NCBI GenBank assembly: GCA_002104905.1
Contig: MCFE01000347.1
Span: 25,609-89,608 of the forward strand
Length of the DNA stretch: 64,000 nucleotides
Direction of reading: 5' to 3'
Origin: Basidiobolus meristosporus CBS 931.73
Lineage: Eukaryota > Basidiobolomycota > Basidiobolomycetes > Basidiobolales > Basidiobolaceae
Part shown: in pieces, positions 22,574 through 33,609 of the stretch
How the letters are laid out: the number at the start of each line of letters is the position of its first letter
How positions within the stretch are numbered: the stretch's first letter is position 1
The notes under the pieces: generated by a model
The model's database searches: none
What the model saw: the letters and a program-made list of their open reading frames with translations, nothing else
What the model was told of the DNA's origin: nothing
Translations under genes and position numbers: made by a program

Positions 22574-23644
22574 CCGTCAAAATGCGGTCAAGTTGCTTGC
22601 CATATAAGGCAATGGAATTCCTGGCCAACTGGACCCCCTTAAAATAGTAATAGAGCGCTGAAAGACTGCAACAATAACATGCCAATATTGTCACAGCACC
22701 AATCAAAAATTGTCAAGTTTTATCCCTTTATTTGGCTGTAAAATTTGCAAAACACCGTCAAGATCTTGCTATAAGGTTGTCAGGAGGGTCACTAATTCCA
22801 AGCTGCTGTTATTATGACGGTCTCTGAACAGGATCTTGACAGATGATCCGGATTGAATCCACCTGCAGGACCAAATTATTTTTCATAGGAACCTTATGGC
22901 TTTTTAGTGTGATACTTGCAAAGTTACCATGTGCCTTGTACTGCTGGTAACATATACATCTTGCAAACATATGCTTGGTTGTTGCCACTTCTGCCATAAA
23001 TACCTCCTGAATATTGGCAAAGAACTTCTTGGTATTTAACCAATATATTCCTTCTCCCTGCTGGATTCTAGTCCCCCTTATTTGCATGCTCTGGCTTTTG
23101 CTTGAGTGAATTCCATATTGAATGGTGTAGAAGTTGGCTTGTGACCACAAGAAATCCGGCATATCTTGGTGGAATTTTCCTGATACAAATTAGTTGCTTG
23201 TTGCACCCAGCCCAACTTTGCATTACTTAACTGAATACCCATGCATTGGGGCTGCTTAGCTTCTTAATGCCATAGGCATAGGGGTCTCCATGTGCATATT
23301 TGTCCTCAGTATTTTCCAACTCTTTCTGGCTGTCCTCCATGTGCCAACTCATCACATCCATGATGGACTTGAAGGTAATATTCTTGATGAGATTGAGATA
23401 TGGCAGTACATGCTGCTTGACTTGTCTTCCTATCTCCCCACACATCCGCTCCATAGGAAACTCCCAAAAGGTGTAGCAAGGCCCAACATTCTCCACACAC
23501 CATGCAAGATGGAGTAGAGAATGGATACAGTAGTGGCAGAGATCTATGCATTCAGCTTTATGTTTGTAGTATAGCAGCCTAAATCCCATTACAAACTCCT
23601 CACACAACAGCTGTAGATGTGTCAAGTTGGGATTGGTGATCCGC

Positions 23645-24447
23645 TGTGGTGGTGTAGAAGTACTCCTGGGAGAAGCTACACAACTCAAGGTGTGTGAGGT
23701 GTCTGATGGGTGCAATAACCACTGTGTCTAAACTGCTGTTGTCTTGGTCAATATGTCACTATGGTAAAAGCTCCTGCTTCTCTAGCTTCCTAGGCGCTCC
23801 AAGTGTCTCCAAAGGCCTCTGTGTGTCTTGTGCACTACCCTGAAAAGCTCCTTGATGGCAGGTCTGAGATGTACTGTTGTAGGCAGGTGCAGTGATCAAC
23901 TACTAATCAATAAGGGAGAAGTGTTACTGATAGAAGGGATGATTTATTGATGAGGGATTGCTTTCCCTTAAATACTTTTCCTGATTGCCAAGTGATTACT
24001 AATGACAAGGTTCTAGAAGATTCTAGGTATCAGTGGAATTCTTGATGACATCACTGTGAGCTAAAAATATGCCAAGAATGTCCTGGAAGGTTCTAAAAGG
24101 CACAGCACTTTCAACTAATCAGGAATCAGTAGTCTGAAACCTTTGCAACATAGAAATACCATATATGGTATTGAAATGGAGGGATGGTAAAACAGACCTA
24201 GGTCATGTGTCACAGGTACTGACGTGGGTACTTGCCTTATATAGATACATCTACTGATCACAAAGCTGAATAACATCTGGGATAACTAATGCTAATCACT
24301 AATCAGGGTAAACATCATATGGGGATAATACTGATAATATGGGCAAAAGAAGAATGGGATCATACTGATAAGATAAAATATGGATAAGTATATCATAATG
24401 ACTATATAAGTAAACTTGTCTGCGGGAGGTATGTTTACCCTACCACA
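23645..24447 (-). repeat. 3' LTR of the family-A element
   Basis: An 803-bp LTR with inverted TGTGGT/ACCACA ends. It is nearly the same as 26267-27070, with scattered point differences by eye (for example AGAAGTACTCC versus AGAGGTACTCC). Confidence 0.9.
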
Positions 24448-24525
24448 TCCACCCCCCACTTGAGCTAAAAAGTTTCAGGGAACTTTTTAGCTAACCACTG
24501 TAAGTTTGGAGAACAAAGTGCTCTC

Positions 24526-25362
24526 TCAGTCTTCCTCAATGAAGCCACCTGTCCTTTCTTGGGATAGAAATCTACATGATGTCATTGATCGGATATTGTT
24601 TGAGTCCACACCACAGAAGGTTGCTGTTAGTCCTGGGCTCTCTGAGTATATAGTATACCATGCTGAACCATCTGGGTAGTTCACTGCAGTTGCTCTTGCT
24701 TTTACCTCCCATGATCTTCCAAGAAGTAATTCAAAGTTAGCCTTTGCACAAATGAATACTGGGATCTCATGGGGTATTCCCTCAATGATGAGAGGGAAGC
24801 TGTGAAGAATTCCCAAAAGCTTTGATTGCCCTGAGTTGGCATCCTTCATGCTCCAATTGATATTGGTGTCTATGGGCAATAGGTCTTTGCATGGTAGTTG
24901 TTTCCAAGCCTCCAAAGGCATCACACATATCTCAGATCCACTGTCTATATGACATAGGATTTCTTGATTATGCACAGTTCCTGTAGTTGTTGCAGTTGCC
25001 ACTGAGTAGTAGTGTTTGTGGCTTTGATGCAGCTTACTGGTATCTTGGCTTCCTTGAACTGTCCTGACCTGGTTACCTTGAGTTGCTTCAATTGGATGCT
25101 TTCTTATTCTGATGTGCTCATCCAGAGTCTTTCTTACAGATGGTGATACACTAAGTAGCTCTCCAACCTTGATTGATATGTTGCTTCCTAGTATATGACT
25201 TGTCAGAGCCTTTGGGGTACCATTTTGCTTGACTCTAGGCTGCATGTGGTAGTTGTTGGCCTTGGCAGACTTCTGTAAAATTAATGGGGGTGATGCTTTC
25301 TTCTCAATCACAACTTCTGGCTTGCATCTTGGTACTTTTGTTGCTGGGCCTGGATTAGCCAT
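24526..25362 (-). pseudogene. Retroviral-type aspartic protease region of the family-A element
   Basis: A 278-residue frame starting MANPGPATKVPR contains the aspartic protease active site LCHIDSGSEICVMP (about residue 138) and the later LLLGRSW motif (ILG-type block), followed by SAWYTIYSE. It ends 79 bp before the 3' LTR. No reverse transcriptase follows. Upstream on minus, near 25490-25530, a CCHC-like knuckle reads C-x2-C-x4-H-x4-Y, with the last Cys lost. Protease and Gag are in different frames, so the original Gag-PR is broken or used frameshifting. Confidence 0.75.
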
Positions 25363-25845
25363 TTTTCAGGATGGTGTCTCTTTGAAGCATAAATTGAAGT
25401 TATATGATCCTGGGCCTCTTTGGGGTCCTCATAGTCAAAGTTCAGAACTTCAGCTGGATATAATTTCTCTTGGAATGGTTGGCAGAGTCACACCACAAGC
25501 ATGTATATTTGACTTCTTTTTCTCCTGGCTTCTGCCCATATGCTTTGCTGGTGAGTAGCAAAGAGAGTTTCTCTAGTTGCTGTGTCAGCTCCTGAATTTG
25601 AGAGCTTTGATTACTGGGATTAAGTAAGTCTTGGCTATCTTGGTTTTATGCTGAGCTTGAAAGAAGCTTTCTGATTGGTGAGGTTTCTTCAGGGGCAAGT
25701 AGAATCTGCTTAGCTAACTGAAATGCAGGCAGTGAACTCATAACTTTCACAGTAGGATTGTTTTCAATCCTTCTCACCAGGTCTTCTGGAAGTGCTCTGA
25801 GAAGATAGGCAGTTAAAGTGAGATCAGTGATAACTCCTTGGACTT

Positions 25846-26192
25846 TCAGTGACTCTCAATTTGCTCAAGGCCACTCAAGTATTCTTTCAGTGGTAGCAGC
25901 TTAAACTTGCTATAAGCAAAGTTCTCCAAATCATTAAGTGTGTAGTCAACTTGTCTCTCTCCATATTCATCAATCAAGTAGTTCTTCAAGAGTGTCCAAT
26001 TTGTTAGCAGATCATTTCTTTCATATAATGAGCGCATGATCTCATCAGCACTGTAAGGGGGCATCTCTTCAGCCATAATGGCCTCAGGTATTTTGTGGGC
26101 TCTGTAGAAAAGCTTTCACCACTTGATGAAAGCTTTAACTTTAGTTCCATCAAAGAAAGGGGTTCCTTGCATTCCTGGTAAAGGTAGATCAA
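25846..26192 (-). pseudogene. Gag remnant of the family-A element
   Basis: Overlapping minus-strand frames carry a Gag-like helical region (SADEIMRSLYERNDLLTNWTLLKNYLIDEYGERQVDYTLNDLENFAYSKFKLLPLKEY, seen from 26076 downward). The residues between this and the zinc-knuckle remnant are interrupted by stops. It lies about 190 bp downstream of the 5' LTR, the expected place for Gag. Confidence 0.6.
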
Positions 26193-26244
26193 TGGTCTTG
26201 TAATTTGTTCTTTCTTAAGTCTTCTAGGGGCAGTTCAGTCAAAC

Positions 26245-26262
26245 CCCCCACGTTGGGTGCCA
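26245..26262 (-). other. Primer binding site of the family-A element
   Basis: The minus-strand sequence TGGCACCCAACGTGGGG begins four bases inside the 5' LTR boundary (26267). The TGG start matches the complement of a tRNA CCA end. The same motif type is widespread in Ty3/gypsy-like elements. The tRNA identity is not assigned. Confidence 0.7.
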
Positions 26263-26266
26263 AATA

Positions 26267-27070
26267 TGTGGTGGTGTAGAGGTACTCCTGGGAGAAGCTA
26301 CACAACTCAAGGTGTGTGAGGTGTCTGATGGGTGCAATAACCACTGTGTCTAAACTGCTGTTGTCTTGGTCAATATGTCACTATGGCAAAAGCTCCTGCT
26401 TCTCTAGCTTCCTAGGTGCTCCAAGTGTCTCCAAAGGCCTCTGTGTGTCTTGTGCACTACCCTGAAAAGCTCCTTGATGGCAGGTCTGAGATGTACTGTT
26501 GAAGGCAGGTGCAGTGATCAACTGCTAATCAATAAGGGAGAAGTGTTACTGATAGAAGGGATGATTTATTGATGAGGGATTGCTTTCCCTTAAATACTTT
26601 TCCTGATTGCCAAGTGATTACTAATGACAAGGTTCTAGAAGATTCTAGGTATCAGTGGAATTCTTGATGACATTGCTGTGAGCTAAAAATATGCCAAGAA
26701 TGTCCTGGAAGGTTCTAAAAGGCACAGCACTTTTAACCAATCAGGAATCAGTAGTCTGAAACCTGTGCAACATAGAAATACCATATATGGTATTGTAATG
26801 GTAGGGATGGTAACACAGACCTAGGTCATGTATCATAGGTGCTGACATGGGTACTTGCCTTGTATAGATATATCTACTGATCACAAAGCTGAATAACATC
26901 TGGGGTAACTAATGCTAATAACTAATCAGGGCAAACATCATATGGGGATAATACTGATAATATGGGCAAAAGAAGAATGGGATAATACTGATAAGATAAA
27001 ATATGGATAAATATATCATAATGACTATATGAGTAAACCTGTCTGTAGGAGGTATGTTTACCCTACCACA
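26267..27070 (-). repeat. 5' LTR of the family-A element
   Basis: An 804-bp LTR with TGTGGT/ACCACA ends, adjoining the 4-bp duplication CCGC at 27071. Confidence 0.9.
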
Positions 27071-28580
27071 CCGCTTCTGGATAAATATTCCGACAATGTC
27101 CAATATGAATCCCTATACTTCCAATGTACTTTTGGTAGGAGTGGCTTCAGAACACCACTTGAATAAATACATATCCAGTTCATCCAGTCTTTGCATTTGT
27201 ATTGTTGCGTTTGCATATGAATATTAATTGGAGCCCATGAGAAGTACTTAGGGTAGCAGATACTCTGTAATATCTTGCCAATTCTTTCAAATTTCTCCAG
27301 TATCTTGAAGGGCTCATTTAGCTTGAAATGTCCCATGTACAACTTGGTCATCAGTATAGGGATATTGTTGAAAAGCAAGTGCATTGCTCCTAGTGGAAAG
27401 CTTTTGCTCCAACAGATACTCTCTATCTTAAGTATCTCCGCTTTCCAATTGGTACCATATTCTGGCTGATGGCTTATAGATTGCCAACTTTGCTGCAATT
27501 GCATGCTTACTTCTGTACGTTCTCTCTGTGGAAAGATGATGTTCTTAGTGCTGGTGTTTGGGTAATATTGATATGTGTGAGTTATAGAGTAAATCCCCTG
27601 GAACCCACACATTTGACAGCAATACCATCCATTGTGCCTGGAAAAACCTGCTATCTTGCTGATGGCAGGGGTATCTCCAATGCAGATAATAATAGGCACT
27701 TTAACATGACGGCCATTTACGATTATCCTGCTGGAAAGCACACAAAATTCATCCAGCAATGGATACAGGTAGCTATCCAGGTTGGATGGTGATTTAGGCC
27801 CAGATACCAATGAGACTACCATCAGATTATTGCTCCAATACCGTAAGATGGGAAGCAGATTCAGATTGATGAGAATCAGTGGCCAGCAGGATTTGCTGGC
27901 AGAGTACTTGTTTAATGAGAATCCATCAAGTGCTAAAGCAAAAGCATGGTCACACATACCTTAAAAGTAGCCCTTGCTTCTTAGCTGTTTGTAGTGTTTG
28001 CCATCAAATATATTGCATATGTTTGTGCTTGATTGATAAAGAGTGTGGTACTTTATAGCTTTGCAATATTTGTTAGACTGCTTGAGCTTCCTCAGATGGG
28101 ATATGACCGGAATATATCTGGAGTGTGAACAATGTTTTCCCTCAATTGTGGTGGATTCCTGACCACTTGGGCACATTGCAATGGTAGCATTTTTGGATGT
28201 GAATGCCATGCAACTGTTAATGTCATGATCACATGATAACCATGAACACCCATGCCAAGTTTCAGCTTCCCAGCTCAATTTCTAAGAGATTCCTTCCGGA
28301 ACCTTCTACCACCTTCCAGAAAGTTCCTGACCATTCCAAACCATTGTTACACAATGGAACATTCCATGGAAGCTTTCCATCGTATTTTTTATAGTCCAGT
28401 ACCATATATGGAAATACCAGGTCACATGACTTAGTCACATGATCAGGTGACCCAATACATTTCCCCATCCTGTCTCAGTACCATGTCATCTATGTCATTA
28501 TCCCCAGCACCATTGCTGTGCCTCACCCCACAACCCCATTAGTATTAGCTAACATCTCTCGGCATCAATATAGCCAAAAA

Positions 28581-28590
28581 GTATATATAG
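28581..28590 (+). promoter_or_regulatory. TATA box of the chromovirus LTR
   Basis: GTATATATAG stands 26-35 bp upstream of AGTCTGATAAA (28616), a normal TATA-to-start distance. The 3' LTR has the same motif. Confidence 0.65.
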
Positions 28591-28615
28591 TCCTATCCCC
28601 CCTTAAGTATTCCTC

Positions 28616-28626
28616 AGTCTGATAAA
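28616..28626 (+). other. Inferred self-primer: first 11 nt of the mRNA
   Basis: AGTCTGATAAA here is the exact reverse complement of TTTATCAGACT at 28752-28762. In Tf1 the first 11 nt of the mRNA anneal to the primer site and are cleaved to prime reverse transcription. The match is exactly 11 nt: the next base on either side does not pair. Confidence 0.75.
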
Positions 28627-28751
28627 CACAGGTCTTGAATAAACAGCCTTGCCTTGGAAATCCGCCTTGCCTTGTTGATCCACACCTAAGTCCTTTCCTG
28701 GTCCTGCCTTGCCTAGCTCTACTCTCCTGCCTTGTGTCTATTCATAATAGT

Positions 28752-28762
28752 TTTATCAGACT
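28752..28762 (+). other. Self-complementary primer binding site
   Basis: TTTATCAGACT starts 2 nt after the 5' LTR end (28749) and pairs perfectly with 28616-28626. No tRNA-type TGG primer site is seen here. Confidence 0.78.
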
Positions 28763-29155
28763 CTCCTGACTTACCTGTGGATCCCTGCCTTCTGCCCAAA
28801 GTTTGAAGAAAACTTGTAAAAGGAATACTCACCGTAAGTATCACCCATCATCTTTCCCTAGTCTTGTCCTATAAAGGCAAAGATACTTTATCTTTGTAAA
28901 ACTATTGGTCAAAGCTGCATTCACTTTATTACCCTGCTGGTGGAGTTTACAGTTGTTACAGTATTGGAAGCTTTAGTACAATACTCTATCAAAGGACGTT
29001 GAAACCAGTACCTTCTGAAGTGACGCTAACTTATTTAAGTTGGGGATTGTGGCTCAATAGTTGTATTCTTGACATACTAGTGGCTTTACAAACCCACAAC
29101 CTAGTTTAGTATATTCCAGTATTCCTTGCAAGTTCATCCGCCTTCCTCTGCTACC

Positions 29156-30088
29156 ATGTCCAACCTAGAGCTGAACTTTGCCCAGCTCATGGCTGCCTTT
29201 ACTCAACTGCAGCAAGACCATACAGACCTCAGAAACACTCTTGCTCAGTTCCAGAACCAAAGTGTCCAGCAAACTAGCCATGTCCCAGTCTACCAAGAAC
29301 CCAAGTATACTCCTGCTACCAAGTTCAATGGCTCTCAGAATGAATTCCGTGGCTTCATCAACATGGTGAAGAACAATCTTGCACTCCAGCCCAACCGGTA
29401 CCCCACTGACCAGGCCAAAGTTGGGTTCATCTCCAACCTGCTTACTGGTACAGCTCTCAAGTGGTTCTCCCCATTAGTGGAGACCAACTCTCCCCTACTC
29501 AGAGACTACCAAGCCTTTCTCACTGAAATGGAGCTAACATTTGGTAACCTTGACCAAGCCAGAACTGCTGCCAACAAGATCAAGACCCTCAAGCAAGGGA
29601 ACAAGCCAGCATCAGTCTATGCCTCAGAATTCCGACAACTCTCCAGTGACCTCAGCTCCTGGGGTCAAGCAGCCTTGATTAGCCAATTTCAAGATGGCCT
29701 CAATGATGAAGTGTGTGATCTGCTACTCACACTCCCAGATCCGGATACATTGGTTGAAGCTATGCACCAGGCAATCCGGTGTGATAACAGACTATTCCAG
29801 AAGAAGCAAAAGAACCATCAAAGACACATTCCTGTTGCATTCCCAGCTCCTCCTGCTCCCCAAGTCACTCCAGAAGATCCTATGCAGATTGATAGTGCCA
29901 AATACAAGAAACTATCAAAGAGTGAAAAGTCCAGACGTCAACAAGCCAACCTCTGTCTATACTGTGGCCAACCAGGTCACTTTGCCAAGTCCTGCCCCAA
30001 CAAGAAGTCCAGCTTCAAGCTGATGCAGTCCTCCAGCAACCAACCTGATCCAGATCTGTCGGGAAACTCCAATGTCCAGTTGCACTGA
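29156..30088 (+). CDS. Gag of the chromovirus
   Basis: 310 residues from ATG 29156 ([20 protein letters not shown]); an upstream TTG in the same frame is not needed. The N-terminus has a coiled-coil-like Gln/Leu segment. A retrotransposon Gag domain follows ([75 protein letters not shown]). A CCHC zinc knuckle, [14 protein letters not shown], lies near residues 279-292. Gag forms the particle and packages RNA. The stop at 30086-30088 lies in the loop of the frameshift hairpin. Confidence 0.9.
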   Translation: MSNLELNFAQLMAAFTQLQQDHTDLRNTLAQFQNQSVQQTSHVPVYQEPKYTPATKFNGSQNEFRGFINMVKNNLALQPNRYPTDQAKVGFISNLLTGTALKWFSPLVETNSPLLRDYQAFLTEMELTFGNLDQARTAANKIKTLKQGNKPASVYASEFRQLSSDLSSWGQAALISQFQDGLNDEVCDLLLTLPDPDTLVEAMHQAIRCDNRLFQKKQKNHQRHIPVAFPAPPAPQVTPEDPMQIDSAKYKKLSKSEKSRRQQANLCLYCGQPGHFAKSCPNKKSSFKLMQSSSNQPDPDLSGNSNVQLH

Positions 30089-30105
30089 CAGGCTTGCAAC
30101 TGGAC
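30061..30105 (+). promoter_or_regulatory. -1 ribosomal frameshift signal: slippery site plus hairpin
   Basis: The heptamer G GGA AAC (30061-30067) is in the Gag frame in X XXY YYZ phase. A 6-nt spacer (30068-30073) is followed by an 11-bp perfect stem (30074-30084 with 30095-30105) and a 10-nt loop holding the Gag stop. Slipping back one base enters the pol frame, which is open from 30049. GGGAAAC is a known slippery heptamer (used, for example, by some luteoviruses). Confidence 0.85.
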
Positions 30106-30111
30106 CCACCC

Positions 30112-33100
30112 ATGAAAATCCAGCATATCCAAGAATCTTCCTTCGCCACAAAATCTATACAGTCCTTGAGAATGCCTGTCAAAATCCAGATCCCTGACTC
30201 CAGTCCTGTCCCAGCCCTAGCCCTGATTGATTCCGGTGCTTCATCCTGTTTCATTGACCAAGCCTTTGTCCAGAAGCACTCTATTCCTGTTACCTTGAAA
30301 TCCTGTCCAGTCCAAGTAGAAGTTATTGATGGAAGATCACTCTCCTCTGGTGCCGTTACCCATGAAACATGCTTACTCCAGCTGTCCAGTACTGCCCACC
30401 AAGAAAGAATTGCCTTCAACATCATCAACTCACCCTACTACCCTATTGTGCTTGGAAGCTCATGGTTGAGCTACCACAATCCAAGTATTGATTGGAAATC
30501 CAAGATCCTGTCATTCACCAGATCCCACCAAGTCAACTCCATGAAATCTCCAGACCCTGATAACCGTGAAAAGACGGTTGCCAACAGTTCAACAGCCCAA
30601 GATACCTTGCCAGCTGAAGGAGCCCCCTCAGCAACTATACCAGCCAAGTACCAAGAGTTTGCCCATGTCTTTGACAAGAAGAAAGCAGAACTCCTCCCTG
30701 ACCATTGGCCTTATGACTGCCCTATTGACCTTGAAGATGGAAAAGTCCCTCCATTTGGCCCAATATATAACCTCTCCCAGCCGGAGTTGAAAGAACTCCA
30801 TGGTTATATTCAAGAAAACCTCCAGAAGGGTTTTATTCAGCACTCCAAATCACCTGCTGGAGCCCCAATCCTCTTTGTCAAGAAGAAGGATGGCACCCTC
30901 AGAATGTGTGTGGACTACCGTGCTTTGAATAAGATCACAGTCAAGAACCGCTACCCCCTGCCCCTGATCAATACACTGTTGGATCAGCTATCTGCTGCCC
31001 AAGTCTTCACCAAGATAGACTTGAGAGGAGCTTACAATCTTGTCAGAATCAAGCCTGGTGATGAATGGAAAACTGCCTTTCGCACAAGATATGGCCACTT
31101 TGAATACAAAGTAATGCCATTTGGCCTCACCAATGCCCCTGCTGTGTTTCAACACCTCATGAATGACATATTCCGTGAATACCTTGACCATTTTGTGGTA
31201 ATCTACCTTGATGATATTCTCATATACTCCAAGAGCCAAGATGAACATGATGAACATGTCAAGAAAGTATTGAGAAAACTAGACTCTGCCGGTCTCTATG
31301 CCAAGCTAGAGAAGTGTGAATTTGACCAGAGAGAAGTGGAATTTCTTGGTTATCTCATCAGCCCTGAGGGAACAAGAATGGACCCAAAGAAAGTTGACTC
31401 AGTCCAATCCTGGAAAACTCCAAGCTCAGTCAAGGAAGTACAATCCTTCCTGGGATTTGCCAACTTCTATTGCAGGTTCATAGCCAACTACTCCAAGATA
31501 GTCACCCCTCTGACAAAGCTTACCCAGAAGAACACACCTTTTGCCTGGAATGAGGAGCAATCCAGCTCATTCAACCAACTCAAGAAATCTTTCCTGAAGG
31601 CCCCCCTGCTTGCCCACCCTGACCTTGAGAAGCAATTCATAGTGGAGACTGATGCTTCTGATTTTGCCCTTGGTGCCATACTCTCCCAGTATGATGAGGA
31701 CAATGTGTTGCACCCCATTGCATTCTACTCTCGGAAGTTTTCCCCTGCAGAGATCAACTATGATATCTATGATAAGGAGTTGCTTGCCATCATTGTAGCC
31801 TTTGAGCAATGGAGACACTACCTGGACGGTGCAAAACACAAAATCAAAGTCTTCTGTGACCATAAGAACCTTGAGTACTTTACAACTTCCAAAGTACTAA
31901 ACCGGAGACAAGCCAGATGGTCACTCTTCCTGTCCAGCTTTGACTTTACTATCACCTATAGACCTGGTGCAAAGCAAGGAAAGCCTGATGCCCTGTCCAG
32001 AAAAAAGGAATATGCCCTGGAAGAGGGAGATGATGCCTGTCGGCAAATGGAACACCTATTGCTGAGCAAGAAACATTTTGAGATTCTTGCCACCCAGTCC
32101 TCAAGTCTTGTCATCCCTTCATTCCTAGTAAGGATATCAGAATCCCAAGCCTCTGATATGACTTCCAGCACCATCAAGAAATATCTGGAATCCCCAGTTG
32201 GGCCCCCTCCCAAGTTCCCAAACATCCAGAACCTGCATTTGGTAAACAACCTCATCTACCACAAGCAGCAGCTTTATGTCCCAGACCTTGCCACCCAGCT
32301 AGACATCATTAAGTCTCGGCATGATTCAATGGCTGCAGGCCACTTTGGTACTGCCAAAACCTTGAATGCTATCAAAAGAGATTTCTGGTGGCCTAGAATG
32401 ATAACTCTTATCAAAGAGTACATTCTGACTTGTGATATCTGCAACCGTGCAAAACCAGCCAGACACCAGCCCTATGGACTTCTTCAACCCCTGCCTATCC
32501 CAGAACACCAATGGAGATCTATATCTATGGACTTCATTACTGACCTCCCTGAGTCATGTGGCTTCAATGCTATACTTGTAGTGGCTGACCGGCTGACCAA
32601 GATGGCTCACTTCATCCCTTGCTGTAAGAACACTGATGCAAAAGAAACTGCTGCTTTAGTCCTGAAGAATATTTTCCGCCTTCATGGTATCCCCAGTGAT
32701 ATTGTGTCAGATAGAGGCCCACAGTTTGTGTCCAAGTTTTGGAAACACTTCATGCAATACCTTGGTGTTCAAGTCAAGCTCTCTACTGCCTTCCATCCAC
32801 AGTCTGATGGCCAGACTGAAAGAATCAACCAGATTCTGGAGCAATACCTCCGGTGCTATATCAATTACCAGCAAGACAATTGGGTTGACCTACTCCCTGT
32901 TGCTGAGTTTGCCTACAACAACTCAAGTCATAGTGCAACCGGTTTTACACCATTCTATGCAAACTATGGATTCCACCCTCAGTTTGATATCCAGATTCCA
33001 ACAAACCCAATGAGCCCACATGCGGCTGAACATGCCCAAGCAATCCAGGACATCCAGAGCACTCTCAAGGAAGAGCTATCCTTAGCTCAGGAAAGCTACA

Positions 33101-33609
33101 AGAAATTTGCCAATCTAAAACGGCATCCCAGCCCTGATCTTAATGAAGGAGATTCTGTATGGTTGCTCAGAAGAAACATCAGCACCAACCGCCCTTGTGA
33201 CAAGTTGGATTTCAAGAAACTTGGTCCCTTCAAGATCAAGAAGAAGCTTAGCCCTATAGTATATCAGCTACAGTTACCAGCAAGTATGAAAATCCATGAT
33301 ACTTTCCATGTGTCCCTCCTGGAGCCATATTATAGGAACACATTGCCAAACCGGCAAGAAGCAAAGCCCCAAGCTATCCAGGTTGACCAACATCAAGAAT
33401 TTGAAGTTAAACAGATTCTAGACTCCAAGTATATCCGGTCAAAGCTGTACTACTTAGTAGACTGGATTGGTTATGGCCCAAGTGACCAAACATGGGAACC
33501 AGCTACACATCTTGCTAATTGTCACGAACTAGTTACCCAGTTCCACCAACAATATCCTGCAAAACCTGCCCCAAAGGGAAACAGAGCTCCGCCTGGAAGA
33601 GGAGAATAG
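30112..33609 (+). CDS. Pol of the chromovirus: PR-RT-RH-IN-chromodomain
   Basis: The frame is open from 30049, and the first ATG is 30112. It is probably made as Gag-Pol by -1 frameshifting. Domains in order: aspartic protease ([12 protein letters not shown]), reverse transcriptase with active-site YLDD near residue 366 ([11 protein letters not shown]), RNase H ([16 protein letters not shown]), integrase with HHCC zinc region ([22 protein letters not shown]) and the DDE residues ([22 protein letters not shown]), a GPF/Y-type module ([11 protein letters not shown]), and a C-terminal chromodomain ([28 protein letters not shown]). Chromodomains of this group guide integration toward certain chromatin marks. 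The TAG stop at 33607-33609 directly abuts the 3' LTR. Confidence 0.94.
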   Translation: MKIQHIQESSFATKSIQSLRMPVKIQIPDSSPVPALALIDSGASSCFIDQAFVQKHSIPVTLKSCPVQVEVIDGRSLSSGAVTHETCLLQLSSTAHQERIAFNIINSPYYPIVLGSSWLSYHNPSIDWKSKILSFTRSHQVNSMKSPDPDNREKTVANSSTAQDTLPAEGAPSATIPAKYQEFAHVFDKKKAELLPDHWPYDCPIDLEDGKVPPFGPIYNLSQPELKELHGYIQENLQKGFIQHSKSPAGAPILFVKKKDGTLRMCVDYRALNKITVKNRYPLPLINTLLDQLSAAQVFTKIDLRGAYNLVRIKPGDEWKTAFRTRYGHFEYKVMPFGLTNAPAVFQHLMNDIFREYLDHFVVIYLDDILIYSKSQDEHDEHVKKVLRKLDSAGLYAKLEKCEFDQREVEFLGYLISPEGTRMDPKKVDSVQSWKTPSSVKEVQSFLGFANFYCRFIANYSKIVTPLTKLTQKNTPFAWNEEQSSSFNQLKKSFLKAPLLAHPDLEKQFIVETDASDFALGAILSQYDEDNVLHPIAFYSRKFSPAEINYDIYDKELLAIIVAFEQWRHYLDGAKHKIKVFCDHKNLEYFTTSKVLNRRQARWSLFLSSFDFTITYRPGAKQGKPDALSRKKEYALEEGDDACRQMEHLLLSKKHFEILATQSSSLVIPSFLVRISESQASDMTSSTIKKYLESPVGPPPKFPNIQNLHLVNNLIYHKQQLYVPDLATQLDIIKSRHDSMAAGHFGTAKTLNAIKRDFWWPRMITLIKEYILTCDICNRAKPARHQPYGLLQPLPIPEHQWRSISMDFITDLPESCGFNAILVVADRLTKMAHFIPCCKNTDAKETAALVLKNIFRLHGIPSDIVSDRGPQFVSKFWKHFMQYLGVQVKLSTAFHPQSDGQTERINQILEQYLRCYINYQQDNWVDLLPVAEFAYNNSSHSATGFTPFYANYGFHPQFDIQIPTNPMSPHAAEHAQAIQDIQSTLKEELSLAQESYKKFANLKRHPSPDLNEGDSVWLLRRNISTNRPCDKLDFKKLGPFKIKKKLSPIVYQLQLPASMKIHDTFHVSLLEPYYRNTLPNRQEAKPQAIQVDQHQEFEVKQILDSKYIRSKLYYLVDWIGYGPSDQTWEPATHLANCHELVTQFHQQYPAKPAPKGNRAPPGRGE
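33594..33609 (+). other. Polypurine tract overlapping the end of pol
   Basis: GGAAGAGGAGAATAG-type purine-rich sequence stands immediately before the 3' LTR, the position required for plus-strand priming. It is also the last codons of pol. Confidence 0.7.

Larger units (their letters stand above)
15619..22887. mobile_element. CACTA/Tnp2-like DNA transposon, copy 1, with long inverted arms
   Basis: An approximately 590-bp arm at 15619-16210 begins TATGAAAAATAATTTGGTCC. It is repeated inverted at 21488-22887, where it is split by a solo LTR at 21770-22573. Between the arms lie two divergent genes: a companion gene on minus (19420 to about 16545) and a Tnp2-type transposase on plus (from 19643), sharing a promoter region at 19421-19642. 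A second solo LTR sits at 17914-18716 in the companion gene. The transposase has a large internal deletion and both genes have stops, so the copy is non-autonomous. No clear target duplication is visible at the arm ends (flanks CAA and GGA). An inner TATGAAAA motif near 16219 may be the true terminus, with the arms being a flanking sequence. Boundaries are therefore provisional. Confidence 0.7.
23645..27070 (-). mobile_element. Family-A LTR retrotransposon with gag and protease only
   Basis: LTRs at 23645-24447 (803 bp) and 26267-27070 (804 bp) flank 1819 bp of internal sequence read on minus. The 4-bp duplication CCGC flanks the element at 23641-23644 and 27071-27074. Removing the element restores the transposase sequence seen uninterrupted at about 42485. 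Next to the 5' LTR (26262 downward on minus) is a TGGCACCCAACGTGGGG primer site. Next to the 3' LTR (about 24448-24460) is a purine tract, AAGTGGGGGGTGGA. The internal part holds Gag and aspartic protease remnants and no reverse transcriptase, RNase H or integrase. It must have used enzymes from another element. Confidence 0.88.
28221..28749 (+). repeat. 5' LTR of the chromovirus
   Basis: Starts TGTCATGATC and ends TTCATAATA. A TATA box (GTATATATAG, 28581-28590) lies about 30 bp before the inferred transcription start at 28616, which would make U3 28221-28615 and R/U5 28616-28749. Confidence 0.9.

Noticed and set aside
30094-30111. Pol starting at TTG 30094
   Set aside because: Non-AUG start is unnecessary: the frame is entered by -1 frameshifting at 30061-30067, and the first ATG is 30112.
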